A stretch of 64,000 nucleotides of DNA from Haemonchus contortus (GCA_000469685.2 LS997567.1:16797450-16861449), one strand, 5' to 3'. Shown: positions 33,249 to 45,517, counted from the stretch's first letter. Made by a program: numbers and translations. The notes: generated by a model from the sequence alone, not told the origin.

Positions 33249-33325
33249 CAGTGATAGCCGAGTGTTTAAAAGTGTAGGCTCACATCTGCTTGCAGAAAGT
33301 GTGAGTTCAATCCATGCGGAGGCAA
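33249..33325 (+). repeat. tRNA-like SINE head
   Basis: GATAGCCGAGTGTTTAAAAG (A box, like the GGCCGAGTGGTTAAGG of Ser/Leu tRNAs) and GTGAGTTCAATCC (B box, 33301-33313), spaced as in class II tRNAs. The acceptor ends do not pair, so this is a retroposed tRNA relic or the head of a SINE different from the 23.5 kb family. Confidence 0.5.
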
Positions 33326-33499
33326 TGACCATTCCTCAAAAATTTGCAAAATGGTGTTGACAGCAGCTTCAGACCCCGATAGGGCCCCTGATGAAGAAGC
33401 CTTATCACGAAACCATGTCAGAATTTTCTAAAGGGATCAGTTCGGAAACTGAGATGTCACCATGAAGTGGCGAACAGGACTACCGCCCGGGTCCTGTGA

Positions 33500-34200
33500 A
33501 GGATGCGAGGGCCACCGAGTAGTGAAGGAAATACTTCTGGGACATTCCTAAAAAACCAAGAACAAGAACGGAGCGGAGACTTTAGTGGTGAGCTGTACTG
33601 GAACAAAAGAAAGAGCAATGAAGATTCAGAAGCTGGTCTACTAGATTCTAATGCGTCGCTCTAACAGACTTGGAAAACGCTATTGAGGTCATCCTTCAGT
33701 GCGCTAGGAAATGGTGGGTAGACTAGAAGTGGACTGAGATGACAGGGCACCATGGTTCTGGAACGATGAAGTTCAGCGAATTGTAAAACAGAAAAGGGAC
33801 GTACGCAAACCTTAACAGAAGACGAAATCATTACAAGAACTAGCCATCTACCGGGTTTGCGAGAGGCATGCCAAGACTTTTACGAAAGGCAAAGAATACC
33901 AAAGTGGGCGCTCTGTACGAGATACCCGATGGCTGAGAAGAGTGAAGTCCTTCTTTTGGTCGTACAAAGCAACATACCGCGCTACTCAAGACATCGGGGC
34001 AGTGAGGCCTGTAAAAAACAGCAGCAGTGCATCACGGAAGCAAGTGAGGAAGCCTGTAAGGTCAGGCGTAGCTGGATAAGATACTCCGAGAAGCTCCCAA
34101 ACGGAGAATTCTACCGTGAGAACAGTTCTCATGATGAGACAACGGCTGGTCCTAAGTACTGGCGGAGAATGGACTTTGGCTTGGTGTGAAGAAGACCAAT
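33500..34200 (+). pseudogene. RTE-like LINE linker fragment, decayed
   Basis: At 33750 the plus strand reads APWFWNDEVQRIVKQKRDVR then LQELAIYRVCERHAKTFT. This is the RTE linker between endonuclease and RT (WWWNDEVQ...K...YRxAKREAKK). Further downstream, frames are too broken to align. It is on the opposite strand to the sarcoglycan gene, inside its intron. Confidence 0.6.
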
Positions 34201-35714
34201 TTACTAAGTTCCGAGGACTGCAGGGAGTCAATTGTGTATGGTATTGGGGAAGCCATCGGAAGGGTACAGAACTTTGATACAGGGAAAGTGACCTAGCCGC
34301 TGATAGTAGCGTGTACCATCTGTAGAAGCCCGAATAAAGGCAGCATGGATGAACTGGAGAGAGTCGCTGGTATTCTGTGCGACCAACGATGCTCCTGACG
34401 CTCAAAGGCAAGGTGTACCGGGTCGTGATGGGCCCACGATGCTCTACAGCAGCAAGCGCTGACCTTAAGTAAAAACATGGAAGACAGCTTCACTCTGCTG
34501 GAAAAATATGCTCTGGTGGGTCTGTGGTTAGACGCGACTGAGCCAAGTCAGATATAAACATTTCAGGGATGTCATGCAAACAGATACTGTCCAGCTGAAG
34601 ATCACAGGCTGCATCTACAATGTTACGAATACGTACCATGAAGTTTGGAACCAAGGTTAAAGGAAAACGACCACGAGTAGTTCCAAAGAAGGGGTGGCGG
34701 AACGTGATCAAGAAAGAGCTCGTCGTAGCTGAATCTGCGGTAGCAGATTCTGTAGATAGAAGGGATTCGGCTGATAAGAATAGCCCTGAGACGGTGCAAG
34801 GTAGGATGGGAAGAGGGATAGCAACGATTGTAGAGGCAATTCCGATTAAGGAAGGAAGTTTATAAGAAGCTCGTCGCGACTGAATCATCCGTTCTTGAGT
34901 TGTCCGTTCAGAGAATTAGAAAGCTTCCTTGCTTGTATATGAAGCGGATTATGAACTACTAATAAAACATGATTATTTTCGTCTAGCCAACGTGTTCGAC
35001 ATTTTCTTATATGAATGAAACTTTTCTTAGCGTTTGAAGATGTTGCAATCAAGGTTCTTAAGTAGCATCGCTAGCTAACATTTCAATCTCTGACGCACCG
35101 GTCTATCCCCACTACTAACAGAAAAGCTCAGAAACAGCTTTCCCATCCGGAGTGTTACTTATGTTGTTATGAAGAGCTCTATTCCAAGGTATTCCTTACC
35201 GCATATTATATCATTTTCCGCACGGAAATGAGCAACGGCATAGTATTCAATAATTCTGCGATATCCCTTTCCCAACGCTCTGGCTTTTCTCAATGTTTCC
35301 ACGTATAAAACAAAAGCCTAACTGGTGTCAGAAATATTATTATCACCGTGAGGAAACTTGGTGACATTGAAGTTAGAATCACAACTTATTATGCGGTTTA
35401 GCACTAGTATCATCACGAGTTATATCAGTAGGCAAGTATGAGAACTATTACCAAATACTATTGATCCGGATACTACAAATGCTACCTCTCTCATTCAACT
35501 GTGTTCTTTTTAAATCAACTGTGCAATACAGTTAATGGTCAATGGACGGTACAGTACCGCTGTATTGTACACTGAGCTCAAGACTTCTGCTATTCACATG
35601 GATGCAGAAACCATGAAACACCTGATTTTTCTCAAGAAGCTTTGACTCTTCCTCAATTTATTATGTGTACATCCGAGGTAAACGGGGCCAAAATCCCGAT
35701 GCGTTTGTGATAGT

Positions 35715-36310
35715 TAGGCTTATTTCCCGTTGAGGTCATCTTCAGTGATGAAAAAAACTTCAAACAAAGTGCGCGGTCCAGACGGACATGGTACAACTGA
35801 AGAAACATTCGACCTGGTTGATCTTTTAAAAGCCAGTTTTTGGAGAAGACACATCAGTGTTTGGGGTGGCTTTGGAGACAGCGGCAAACTGGACCTGGTC
35901 ATTAAATCATGCTGAATGGACGGCCAGAAGTATCAGGAATTGTATGTTCCGCCTGCTGCAATTTTAAGAGATGTGCAACGAGGGGCACACCTCTTAAAAT
36001 TGCAGCAGGGCGCAATGTTTCCCAGCAAGGGAAAAGCAGCTAACCATTTGTCACAGTCCCCGAAAGAAAGGCCTCAACGCCATGATTCAATATAAATGTG
36101 ATGACCGGAATGCTCTCTTGACGGCAACCATAAAATCGAAAATCTATGGATCATAGTTCGTTGGGTCTACCTCAACAACCGTCAGTACAACAACATGGAT
36201 GAACCGAAAGCGGCAATACTGACTGTCCGGAAATCAGTCGACGAGATAACCATCGCAGACTAGCTTCAGAACATGTCGAACAGATTGTGAATTGGAAGGA
36301 CCATCGATTA
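35715..36310 (+). pseudogene. Tc1-like transposase, decayed
   Basis: Plus-strand frames show FSDEKNF (second half of the catalytic core) near 35740, VRGPDGHG, FWRRHISVWGGFGDSGKLDL near 35840 and KYQELY. After a local rearrangement they show KIENLW, VYLNNRQYNNMDEPKAAI and VDEITIAD near 36250. This order matches Tc1 DD34E transposases (PIENLWG...NNRQY). No intact frame. Confidence 0.75.
35952..36009. repeat. 19-bp perfect inverted repeat inside the Tc1 relic
   Basis: CCTGCTGCAATTTTAAGAG (35952-35970) and its exact complement (35991-36009) with a 20-bp spacer. It falls between the FSDEK and QDN regions of the transposase where a duplicated inverted segment is not expected. Confidence 0.7.
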
Positions 36311-37529
36311 CTGATCTCAACAATGTTCCTTTTTTTTGTTGTGCACCTAGGATTACTGAGAGCATAAAAAGAGATTATTGAAGGAGTAGGGTAAGAAGGA
36401 ACAATTAAAATGCCAAAACGAGACAAGATCTCCGCGCGAACGGTCGCAACGCGGCCTTGTGCTCAAACTTGAACATTGCTGAACATTTGCCCTACGCCCA
36501 CATTATTTTGCGGTGCGTAAAGATTGCGGGCCGGCCTTATAGATAACCCGAGATTTCCTATTTTGTAACTGAATACTTTCCTCACATGATCTCCATATGC
36601 AGGTACTATTTCTAAATCTTCTAAGACCCCGATCAAGCAAGCAGTGGATTTGGTCATACGCGGAAGTTATGCGTGGTTGGCTTCCGTATAGCACTCCTTC
36701 GATCTGTTTGTTCTCCTAATAAGCTCTCTTTTCGCTCACTCATTGATCTGATTGTAAGTATCGATCCACTCAGTTTACCATTCAGATATCATTGCGATTT
36801 CCACTCTCCTGTTCATGCTCCTTCCCCTTTCTATATTATTCGTCAATGCCTTCCTTTACTGCTCAGTCCACTTTAATATATCCCTTTCCCCTCTTTTTCT
36901 CTTACATTTCGAATCGGATGAGTGTTTCAAAGGACAGAGTTGCGAGTGCGCAGGAAAAATATGGGATTTTTCCCCTAATAGTCAAGAACTTTCTCAGTGG
37001 AATCAACTATTATGTTTGCATAGTACTCTGTCTCATCTAATCTTTAATTCGTTATGATTCATTACCGATAAGCACAATTACACCAATAATTAGTGCGTAT
37101 GATATGCACATAAGAAATCATGTAAAACACTGTCATACTGCCTACTGCCTCATGTCCGGTTGGTTTTATATGTACTGATCGGATCGCCAGGCTACCACCG
37201 GACTTCCCTCCTTCTTTGGCAAAGCCAAGCTGTATAATAGGCTAACTCTCAACTCATTTCTCCAAGCAAATAATACTTTTCAGGACATGAGCTTTGACAC
37301 AGGAACCAAAGCCTTGAATGGTAGTCTTAAATATTGCTGAGTGGTAATAACACAATTATAAATAGCACTATCATTATCATTGGAGCTTCTCTTGTCTATG
37401 AATATATCATTACTTGAGAATCCCAGATTATATACGATCGGATAAGTTTTATAGCAAAGGATATCGAAACAATTAGAAACCGTGACCCTCTATTGAGTCA
37501 CAAAAATCGCTGGGTAGTGGTCGTAATTA

Positions 37530-38310
37530 GAAGTGAACCAACTCGTAAAAACCGAGAGCTTTAGAGGTTTGATTTTCAGGTGGGTCTTGCTCTCTTCGGT
37601 CCCTTATCAGCTCTTATCAGCTGCTATGAGTTCCTGCCACGGATTACCTACGACCCCATCACTTCCTACATTACTTATCAAAATGCCGAAGTTCCACTGT
37701 TCATACGAAAGGATTCAGAGACCTAGTGGCTTTATGGACCTCTCGCCTCCTCTGGCTCGTTATCACTTTCTATCAGCTGTTATCAGTCCTTGTCACCAAT
37801 CATCTGCGGTCCATCACATCCCAAGCCCCTATTAACCCATTGACGACCGCGTGGCCCGTCGATGTTCTTATAATTTTTTCATGTTTTCAAGTATCAGCTG
37901 AGCTCACAGCCTCTAGAGAATCTTGAGGCATTGTGGTCCAGGGATCGTTCATTTCCAACTGCAGTTATAAGAGAAATAAAGCTAATGTAAGGACAGTATA
38001 AAAGGCGCGGTCGCCAATGGGTTAAAGTGCCAAGGTTCCACTGCCAATAATACGAAGAACGTTTCACGAATGGCCTCATAGAGCAAGTATCTCTCGCTTC
38101 TTGTGGCTCGATATCAGCCTGCATCAGTTCCTATCAACCCTGATTAGCAAAAATCCGCAGCCCTTTCTTATCCCACACCCCATGCTAAAGTGCCAAAGCT
38201 TCACTGTTAATACGGAGAAGACGGATGTTGCGGCGCTCGCCTTCTAATGCTCCATATCAACTCCTCCCAACTGTTATCACTTCCTATCACCTACCATTAG
38301 TGCTCTTATC
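37530..38310. repeat. Degenerate ~157-bp tandem repeat, interrupted by a MITE
   Basis: Units beginning AARTGCCRAAGTTCCACTG start at 37681, 38026 and 38186. With the 186-bp MITE removed the spacing is ~155-160 bp. Each unit ends with several TATCA-rich motifs (TATCAGCTGTTATCAG). A related motif appears in the opposite orientation near 43265. Confidence 0.55.
37836..38021. mobile_element. 186-bp piggyBac-like MITE (TTAA target)
   Basis: Ends CCCATTGACGACCGCG and CGCGGTCGCCAATGGG within TTAA repeats (37832-37835, 38022-38025). Related to the 28163-29152 element by its ends. Non-coding. Confidence 0.8.
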
Positions 38311-38399
38311 CTGCCGCCTGTATCCAGTCGACTCCAAGGAGTGGCATATTGAGAATGCTGGGAAACGATTTTTGCTCCGAAGGGTACCCTTTCGGGAAG

Positions 38400-38930
38400 G
38401 TAATCTATTATGTTATCTAGCGTTGCGGTTAATCGGGGTGTTTAAGCCAGAGAAACCAGCACAAGTCCTTGTGCGTGTCCAGTAACCCGATCTGAGTGAA
38501 GGAACCTCTATATCGCGTATCAAAATATTTGTGTTGTCCTGCTAGCAGTAAGGATAGCACTGATCTTTCGAACAAACGATTCTCCTCCGAGTGTCATGTC
38601 GTTCAATGAGACATGACCCTTGCGTTTTCGATGAGGCGTCAAAGAGGATTCGGAGCGGATTTGGTTTGGTTTCCAGCCGCACCTCCCAAAGTGAGGGGTG
38701 GCGGAATTCCCCACGAATTCTTACGGCCAGCGGCAGTGATTCCGCGGCGACCATTGTATCCTTCCACTGGGAGTTCAAATCTTGCCCTTCATAGCAAGCG
38801 ATTGAATGCGGGGAGCGCGAAACGACGTTCGGGGGATTATACCAGAGTGAGGCACGCGGTAAATCCCTACTGAATAGGGAGCGACGCCCGATAACCCTCC
38901 GATTATGTCGTCGCTTCACATTTCTCAAAA
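38400..38930 (-). pseudogene. BEL/Pao-type reverse transcriptase fragment
   Basis: Minus-strand frames give HPSLWEVRLETKPNPLRILF, DASSKTQGSCLIERHDT and then FTQIGLLDTHKDLCWFLWLK (38490-38420). These correspond to the LRIVFDASA...SLND block and the DIEKAFLQVGL...DRDxTRFLW block (around the first catalytic Asp) of BEL/Pao RTs. No LTRs or further domains seen. Confidence 0.6.
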
Positions 38931-41734
38931 TTATGCAATACCATTCCTATTCCGAAAGAAAGTTTTCGAACTGCAGATGCAGACTTACCGAATTGCTGGG
39001 GAGTAACGGTCGCTTAGGTCACCGACACTGTCTTTCAATTGGAATGGTGCGACGACAAGACTGTTCTCATGAGGAATTTGTTCCGAATATTCTCTTAATT
39101 AAGATGTATAATCGTTGTCTTCCATGTTGTCTTCACTTGAATTTTCCCATGCTCTCCAGTTCGAACAGCTTGTTAAGCATTGCACCTTTTGATGTCACGT
39201 CCGTAGTCGCGGTAATGCTGTAAAAAAGCCTAGGCATCGTTATAGTGGCGCCTCAATGAGCGACTGATTCATATTGGTGAAGCAATAGGCCGAAGATTGT
39301 ATTTGCCACACACCAACCCAATGGAATTATGGAGCTGTTGTTCTCAAGTACAAAATTAAAGTAGTATTAGTTTCAGTATTTCCATGTCCTACCCTTACTC
39401 AGTGCCTATTTTGGTAGTAACAACGCTGCTTTAGAACATTTTTTTGTTAACTCCGATTCCTAATAGTACACAGGCTTCTCTTTTCATACTGGGAAGGCGA
39501 TTTTCAGTGCAAAATCTTCTCCAGTTATGGATCTTCTGTACACCTGAGTCGAAGATCAAAACTGCTTCCTCAGAGCTTTCTAAATTGTAGCTTCATATGC
39601 GAGCATCTGTGGTCATAAGAATAATCTGATTTTGATTGTCATTGCTGTGCACTTCTTGAATGGCCACATGGTTTTCCTTACTTCTTTACACCGTGGCCCA
39701 GGATCTGAGCAAGATGTGTCAAGCCTTCCCTTTTCTGAAAAGTCATCATCAGTGTGAAAATTGGTATTGTGAGTTTTCTTCTGCATAGGTTCCGCTCTTC
39801 AAGAGTCTTCGAAGTATTCATTTTCACGAAATTTCTGATCTTTGAATGTTGCGTTTGATCATGATACTATTGAGAGTTTTGGCGTGGACCGGTGTAGGAA
39901 ACAGCGCTGTTGTGGCGGATGGCGGCTTCAACTGGATTCTCTATTGAGAAATATGGTTTTATATGATGAATTTTGCTGCACATCAAGCAATCCGTCCACT
40001 GCGCACTTGTTGTCAGTTATTATTTCTCCCGGACTCAACTCGTTCTACGCTGCCTCTAATGGAGTCAGTAATGGCTTATAGCGATCCCTCGTATTGAATT
40101 TAATCACTCGTCGAATAGTCCTGCAGCAAGGCGTACTCTCTGAAATTTCGATTAGCGTTTTCAGCTTTGTCACTCCGTTCGTTAGGCGTTTGCCGTAGAC
40201 TATCACCTTCATCACTTTGCGTTGGTGGAGACCACAGCGGGCCTCTCGAAATCAGAATTTCTCATTTACCGGTCACATTTCTCCTGTTGTGGATATTGAT
40301 GTTGAGTTTGCACCAAAACTGTTTTACGGTCGCTGAGTGGTTATTTGACTCCTAAACACTGCTTGGTTTAGCATTCTTTCCAGATGTTACAGTACATACA
40401 AAACTAACACCAGGTACTATTCTAAAATATGAGTAATTTTGCAGAATCTAGCTGAAAGAGAATTTAAGCACGTATAGCACTTTAGAGTAGAAACTCGTGG
40501 TTAACCACGAGAGCAACATATTTGGTATCTCTAAGGGGTTCGGATTCGGCGTCGTGCACAGCGTTTGCGAAGGCCGAAGCAACGTTGTTGCTAAGACATG
40601 TGCGCTTAACTTAGTCAAAATTCTGTCATTTCTTTGTGTCAAACCCTTCCCCTCTCCCCCCCCCCTCTTCTCAGCTCCCATGATATGGAAAGCTGAGGTG
40701 CAAGTTAAAAAATGATTCACATTTGAAAAATAATGAAATTACAAGCGGCTCAAAGTAGTAACAATGAGGCTGATAGCCAAATTGCATAGCATAGCGTTAT
40801 CGTTGTTTTTCCACCACTCGCAAACCAAGGTGCGGCACCAAGTGTACCCTCAAAAGAACGCCACAATAGCGAAGGCCCAATGTTAATAGAGGTCCATGGT
40901 AGGGCGTAGAAACAAGGTTACTAATTTGAGTCACTTGTAATTTTAGCGATAAATAGGAAAGCGGTTAAGCCACCCATCATCGAAGATAACAGTAGTAATA
41001 ATAATAACAAAACAATATTATGGCGAAACTTTGCAACCGTGACCCACTATGTCATAATCGATCAACAGTGGAAGTGCGACCAATCTGTGACGTACTTCTC
41101 GCATTTTCCTTTCACAACATGTTTTCAGGCTCTCAGTTGGTACTATTTACTCGATTTTTTTGAATACATAGTAGGGAGGAGATAGCAAACCTTGGAAAAT
41201 GCTAAAATGCTTGAACTAATTTGCGGCTGAAATTTTTAAAATTTTATCAAGAAGGATATCAAATGCATCATGATTTTGTGCCCTCTCTCAGCACGGCGCC
41301 CTGTACTCCTTGAGCATTGAGAACGAAGTTTACAAAATGAAGTAGAGATTGACGATGCCATTCATTCCGAGGGTAGCGACGCTCCACGTGCTTGGAGATA
41401 AATCTCAAAATTTCGTCATAAAAAGGCCAAAAACTGAAGAATATAAAAGTGTTTAAAAAATCTGACTAGTGGGAAGGGTAAAATCCAATAGTGAGGTTCT
41501 CATCTGAATTAAATTTCTTCATCGAACAATTGTGAGGATTTGAGATTGAGGAAGAATGAATTCCATTCTGTGTGTAGCTTGTTAGCTCGCTCATTCAAAG
41601 ATATGAGCATGAAGCAGTGTCAACCGTCACGCTTGTGAGTTTCTTGTGAGTTATTCAAAGTTTAGTGATAGTGGAGGTGGAAAAGTTCGTAGAAACCGAA
41701 TTGCGCCGTACAGGCCCCTACTTTCGATGATGGA

Positions 41735-42007
41735 TCAAAAGGGTATGGGTACATTCACCCAGAACTGGATGGACGCGGCAAGTCGCGCGGCGAAATTCGT
41801 GGCGATTTAAACGACTTCAGCGTTTATCTTTGTGGCCCAAATTTGAAGTAAAGTCTATTATTACGATCATCTGACCATACTAATAAGCTGTACTTCAAGT
41901 TTGCGCTCCAATTATAGGTGCCAAATTCGTTTAAATAATCACGAATATTGCCGCGCCATTTGCCGCGTCCATCCAGTTCTGGGTGAATGTTCCGTCCCCC
42001 GGATCAA
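41735..42007. mobile_element. ~273-bp inverted-repeat MITE
   Basis: ACATTCACCCAGAACTGGAT and GGACGCGGCAA recur in reverse complement near 41985-41930. The arms are ~110 bp and run into CTTGAAGTACAGCTTATTAG. Short TGGATCAAA/GGATCAAAG sequences lie at the outer ends. Non-coding; family unknown. Confidence 0.65.
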
Positions 42008-43764
42008 AGCCTAATCGAAACAAACGGTTAACTAGTCGTATGCTCATACTGAGTTAACACCCATAATCGTTAACAGGAAAAATGATAGTCTATGTTTGGG
42101 TTTCTTTAATGTCTCTTTGATTGCGGGGGGGGGGGGGGGTTGACTAATTTTTTCCTATGTTTGTTTTCAGACTCTCGAAGATTTATGGAATCACTCGATT
42201 CTGAATGCTTGATCCTATCGCAAGAATATTTGAATTACTATGCTTGGTCTTTAGTTCCAATGGCTGAAGTGCCACAAAAGCTAAAAGACCCACTGCTCCC
42301 ACAACAGCGAACGAAATTAGGATTTTTCTACATACACTACTCCTACTGTTGTATTCATATACTCACCTCTGGAGCCTTCAGATTTTTCGTTGATTATTTC
42401 TCATCATGTGCTCTAGGATGCAGAAGGTTTATAAAGCAGGAACTTTGCAAATCTGCTTGTCGGTTTATCGTTCTTCCTTCAATCCATATATTGTCACGTA
42501 GGGGCCATGAGCAGAGCAAATGTGACGGTCTAGAGATGTTAATAATTGTACTTGTAAGAAATTTGCTGAGGCCAATTTCCCATTATGTTAATCCCTCAAG
42601 CAAAATATCGATAACTGACGCCATTTTATCTGGTCCCTTTTCCCACACAAGGTGACCTAAACTTGTTTGTCACAGGGCGGTTAAGCATTCAACAAGTGGG
42701 GTAGGTATTAGCTGGAAAGTTGTCTCCTGCCCAATCGACACCAGTCAAGTTTGTAATTCCACTGAGTGGGTAACCGGAACATGTTTCCCTCAAGCAGAGG
42801 GCGGTCTAATTTCAGGTACAAAAAAATGGTTAACAACATTTTCATCATGAACATTAGGCAATATTTGGCAATCATTATCATTCAATACTGGTTTGTCATG
42901 CCATGAACTAGGGAAATCATAACTCGCTGCTACTGAAACATATGAAGTTCATGCTTCAGAGTATGGAGCATGAGAATAGGGAGAACTTACGTTGAACTAG
43001 GCATACGGGTTGACAGCACCTGACAAGAGGATCATGGGTTTTCAGGGCGGAGCCTCTGAATTCGTTGCTTTTCCCCATTATCAGCTGAGCCCTATTATAA
43101 CACTCTGATTTGGTGGTGGGAAGTCACGGAATTGTGTACAGTAGGTTTCATGAAGTGTTAACATTTGTTCAACAGTGACTGGGTCCGTTAGCTCTTTCGT
43201 CTCATAAGCGGACTCTGACTTTTTATTAGGTTTGTGAAGTGTGACGAGTGATATGGGCAACAAAAACTGATAAGAGCTGATAAGGGTCGTAGGGGTAGCT
43301 TCTTCACAGTGTTGCTGTTTTTTCAAAGTGTTGCTACTTTAATTCGTGACGTGAGGTATAACGATATCGTAGGTGGTTGGTGATGAAGGCTGATAGAAAT
43401 TTGTAGTGGATGATAAAGAGTCATGGGGGACAACAGCCCTGCTCTCATGTTACCAATGGAAACCCCGCTCCATAGTGGTTGTAGTAAGGTGTGACGAAAT
43501 CGTCGACTGTTGGTGATGTGTGAAGGCTGAGGACAAGAGAATTAGACGGTTTGTCTTATTGGGTGCATGGTAACAAGAAATGGTCTGTTAATCACTGCTA
43601 GCATACAAGAGCACCTGAACTACCTCCTCTTCTCGTAGTACCATTGGATCCTAACTACTTCAGTGCCCCTTGTACTAAGGGTGAGTGTGGGAGGACATCA
43701 CAGGTGAGGGACGACGAAAGTTTTGACAACTGAGGCATTCGGAGCATTAAGAATTCAGCGAGCA

Positions 43765-43990
43765 TAAAGGATAAGGGAAGAAGTACTCGGCCTCAATCAA
43801 TCCCATTTTGAGATGTGCTCCCCGCATTGACTTCCATTCAATACCTTATTGGCATTTGGGTAAGTGTCAATCAGCCAATTCCAGAATAGTGGAAGGTTCG
43901 GTTGGAGTAGGTGTGCATCGATCTGAAAATCGAACCCCGGAATGCGTGTGATGGTGTGCGCCACTTGGCACGCTACACCTTGGCCCTAAC
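43765..43990 (-). repeat. tRNA-derived SINE (copy 3)
   Basis: On the minus strand: GGTGTAGCGTGCCAAGTGG (A box, 43980-43961), GGGGTTCGATTTTC (B box, 43938-43924), a shared GAATGGAAGTCAATGCGGGG body and GGGATTGATTGAGG followed by a CCCTTATCCTTTA tail. Same family as 23500-23808, shorter by an internal deletion. Confidence 0.7.
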
Positions 43991-44405
43991 GCAACACGAA
44001 GGCTAGGACCTTACGGGTAACATATATCCCGACGATCACAGCAGGATGCCATCAGCTGGATAGTTGGTGAGGAAGATAAGAGAGGGTGGATGAATTCGTT
44101 GGCACCCATTCGCTGGAAGATCGACTGTTGCCGCTCATTACACGCAGCAGATATGCTTTTCTTCATCTGCAACCTTTTATGCCCAGTATTAGCTCCTCTG
44201 TCAGGTAAAAAAGGAGAAGTCTGAAATTATATCGAAGATGTTAACGAAACACGGCGCTCTGTAATACTCGTTCGATATTTACGCGATTTGAATGATTTGA
44301 CGCTGCAAGGTTAAAAACAGTGGAAGAAGAAAGAAGAAATAAAGAAAGTAAGAACCAGTGAGATTATTCGAGGAAACTCAGTCATTAATCATGAACAACT
44401 CATAC

Positions 44406-44504
44406 CAACAAGGTAAGCCAAAGCCTTGTGTCGTGAAGGCACGAGATGAAGCCAGGAAGGAAGGGCAGGACGGTTTCTCAAAGTGACTGACCACTTCACA
44501 TCCA
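44406..44504 (-). CDS. Alpha/epsilon-sarcoglycan-like gene, exon 2
   Basis: 99 bp between acceptor TAATTTCAG and donor GTATGAG. Phase 1 on both sides. It encodes VKWSVTLRNRPALPSWLHLV then PSRHKALAYLV, matching the sarcoglycan/dystroglycan-type cadherin-like segment (LxGxPDLPRWLRY...GFLYG). The Pro-x-Leu-Pro-x-Trp-Leu core is the family signature. Joined to exon 1 it follows FFPAA. Confidence 0.75.
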
Positions 44505-44602
44505 CTGAAATTAATACACCTTTAAAGTATTCGAAGTACTTTTTCATTGAAGATGATTGATTAAATCGCTGTGAATGAGAGAGAGAGCAAGAAGGTTCTT
44601 AC

Positions 44603-44738
44603 CTGCAGCAGGAAAGAAGGAAGCTGAGTGTAAGGTATAGATGAATAGTTGACCTTTCTGAGCGATAGTTTGCAATGTGTCGATAACATACATTTCAACC
44701 AGAACGACCATCCAAAAGTACAACACAATATCTCGCAT
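44603..44738 (-). CDS. Alpha/epsilon-sarcoglycan-like gene, exon 1 (start)
   Basis: The ATG is at 44738-44736. Residues 1-20 (MRDIVLYFWMVVLVEMYVID) form a signal peptide, followed by QKGQLFIYTLHSASFFPAA. This resembles the G-R-V-F-V-H-T-L-x-x-x-x-F that opens the mature alpha-sarcoglycan. The donor CTGCAG/GTAAGA at 44603/44602 is strong. A CAG acceptor at 44759, 20 bp upstream of the ATG, would suit spliced-leader trans-splicing. The product would be a single-pass muscle membrane glycoprotein of the dystrophin complex. The transmembrane and cytoplasmic end were not found in this window, or are disrupted. Confidence 0.72.
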
Positions 44739-44739
44739 A

Positions 44740-44762
44740 ATGGTTGCATAGATTGGATCTGC
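44740..44762 (-). promoter_or_regulatory. Candidate trans-splice acceptor
   Basis: TGAGCAG ending at 44759 lies just before the ATG-containing exon, with no ATG between. Nematode genes commonly receive a spliced leader at such a site. It could equally be an ordinary acceptor of an upstream 5' UTR intron. Confidence 0.35.
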
Positions 44763-45174
44763 TCATGTAGCAACAGAGTTCCTCACTGCGCTGCGCCAGC
44801 TTTACACTCAGAGAGGCAGTGTAATGTAGTTGCCAATTCTTTAACTCACGTCTACACAAAAACATGCTCAACCAGCCGAAATTTGGATGACCCTGCCACT
44901 GAGTCGTGTTGAGTTATACGTCCACTTCCGTAACTCTTTGTATTCGCTTTCTTTCTCAACATGTGAAATCCAAATCATTGCATGAAATGCAATTTTTTGG
45001 ACGCAGAAATCGCCAGATCTTACAATCGCACTTCCATCCTTGCACCGAAAATATAATTTTTACTTTTGATTCATAATTGTTTGATGCCTGCAAAAATAGT
45101 TCCGTACTCACAGTAAAAAAAAGGCCAATAGACTTGTCAAATTTAAACTGGCCACTATAACAGAACATGTATAC

Positions 45175-45517
45175 TGTGAGCCGCGCCGTGAAAGCGCGGC
45201 TATCAGCTGATGATGTTACAAGATGACTCATCATGGAATTTCAGGTCGGAGCGGCGGCCGAGAAGAACTTCAACGGGGAGTCGACGGAGGTCGCCTTCGA
45301 GGACGGCAGCCTCACCACGAACATACCCTTCTCGATCCCAGCCTCTGTCTCATGTTATGTAATTACTGTTGTAGGACTGTTTGTTATCATGTAATTTATT
45401 GATTCCTATTGTTATATGATTGTCTATTTTTGATGTCATTAGGCAAAATTGTATATGATTCAACAGTTTCTTACAGAAGCAGAGACTGAGCACGCTTCTC
45501 TGCGCACGCGAGCTCAT
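45175..45517 (+). repeat. LTR 1 of the helicase-bearing element
   Basis: 343 bp, sharing GCGCGGCTAT, GATGATGTTACAAGATGACT, TGTAGGACTGTTTGTTATCA and GTATATGATTCAACAGTTTC with 54050-54430. Confidence 0.85.

Larger units (their letters stand above)
29870..44405 (-). other. 14.5 kb sarcoglycan intron 2 filled with repeats
   Basis: Between exon 2 and exon 3 on the minus strand. Donor GTATGAG, acceptor GTTTAG. It contains the foldback element, SINEs, a LINE relic, a Tc1 relic, BEL/Pao RT, two small MITEs and tandem repeats listed separately. Stretches 29870-31890, 32280-33240, 34200-35700, 36300-37520, 38930-41730 and 42010-43760 show no gene I can support. An open frame of 171 codons at 42140-42655 (+) has no recognisable similarity. 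Confidence 0.55.

Noticed and set aside
33249..33325. Functional tRNA gene
   Set aside because: A and B boxes are present but acceptor and anticodon stems do not pair; better explained as a SINE head or tRNA relic.
35730..35915. Small host gene on the plus strand
   Set aside because: It is part of a decayed Tc1 transposase (FSDEKNF and GKLDL motifs).
42126..42140. G homopolymer as a regulatory G-quadruplex
   Set aside because: A single G run without further G tracts; more likely slippage or sequencing uncertainty.
44956..45234. Possible upstream exons of the sarcoglycan gene with good-looking splice sites
   Set aside because: The next exon holds an ATG followed by a clear signal peptide, so upstream frames are not needed; the proposed exon also runs into the LTR.
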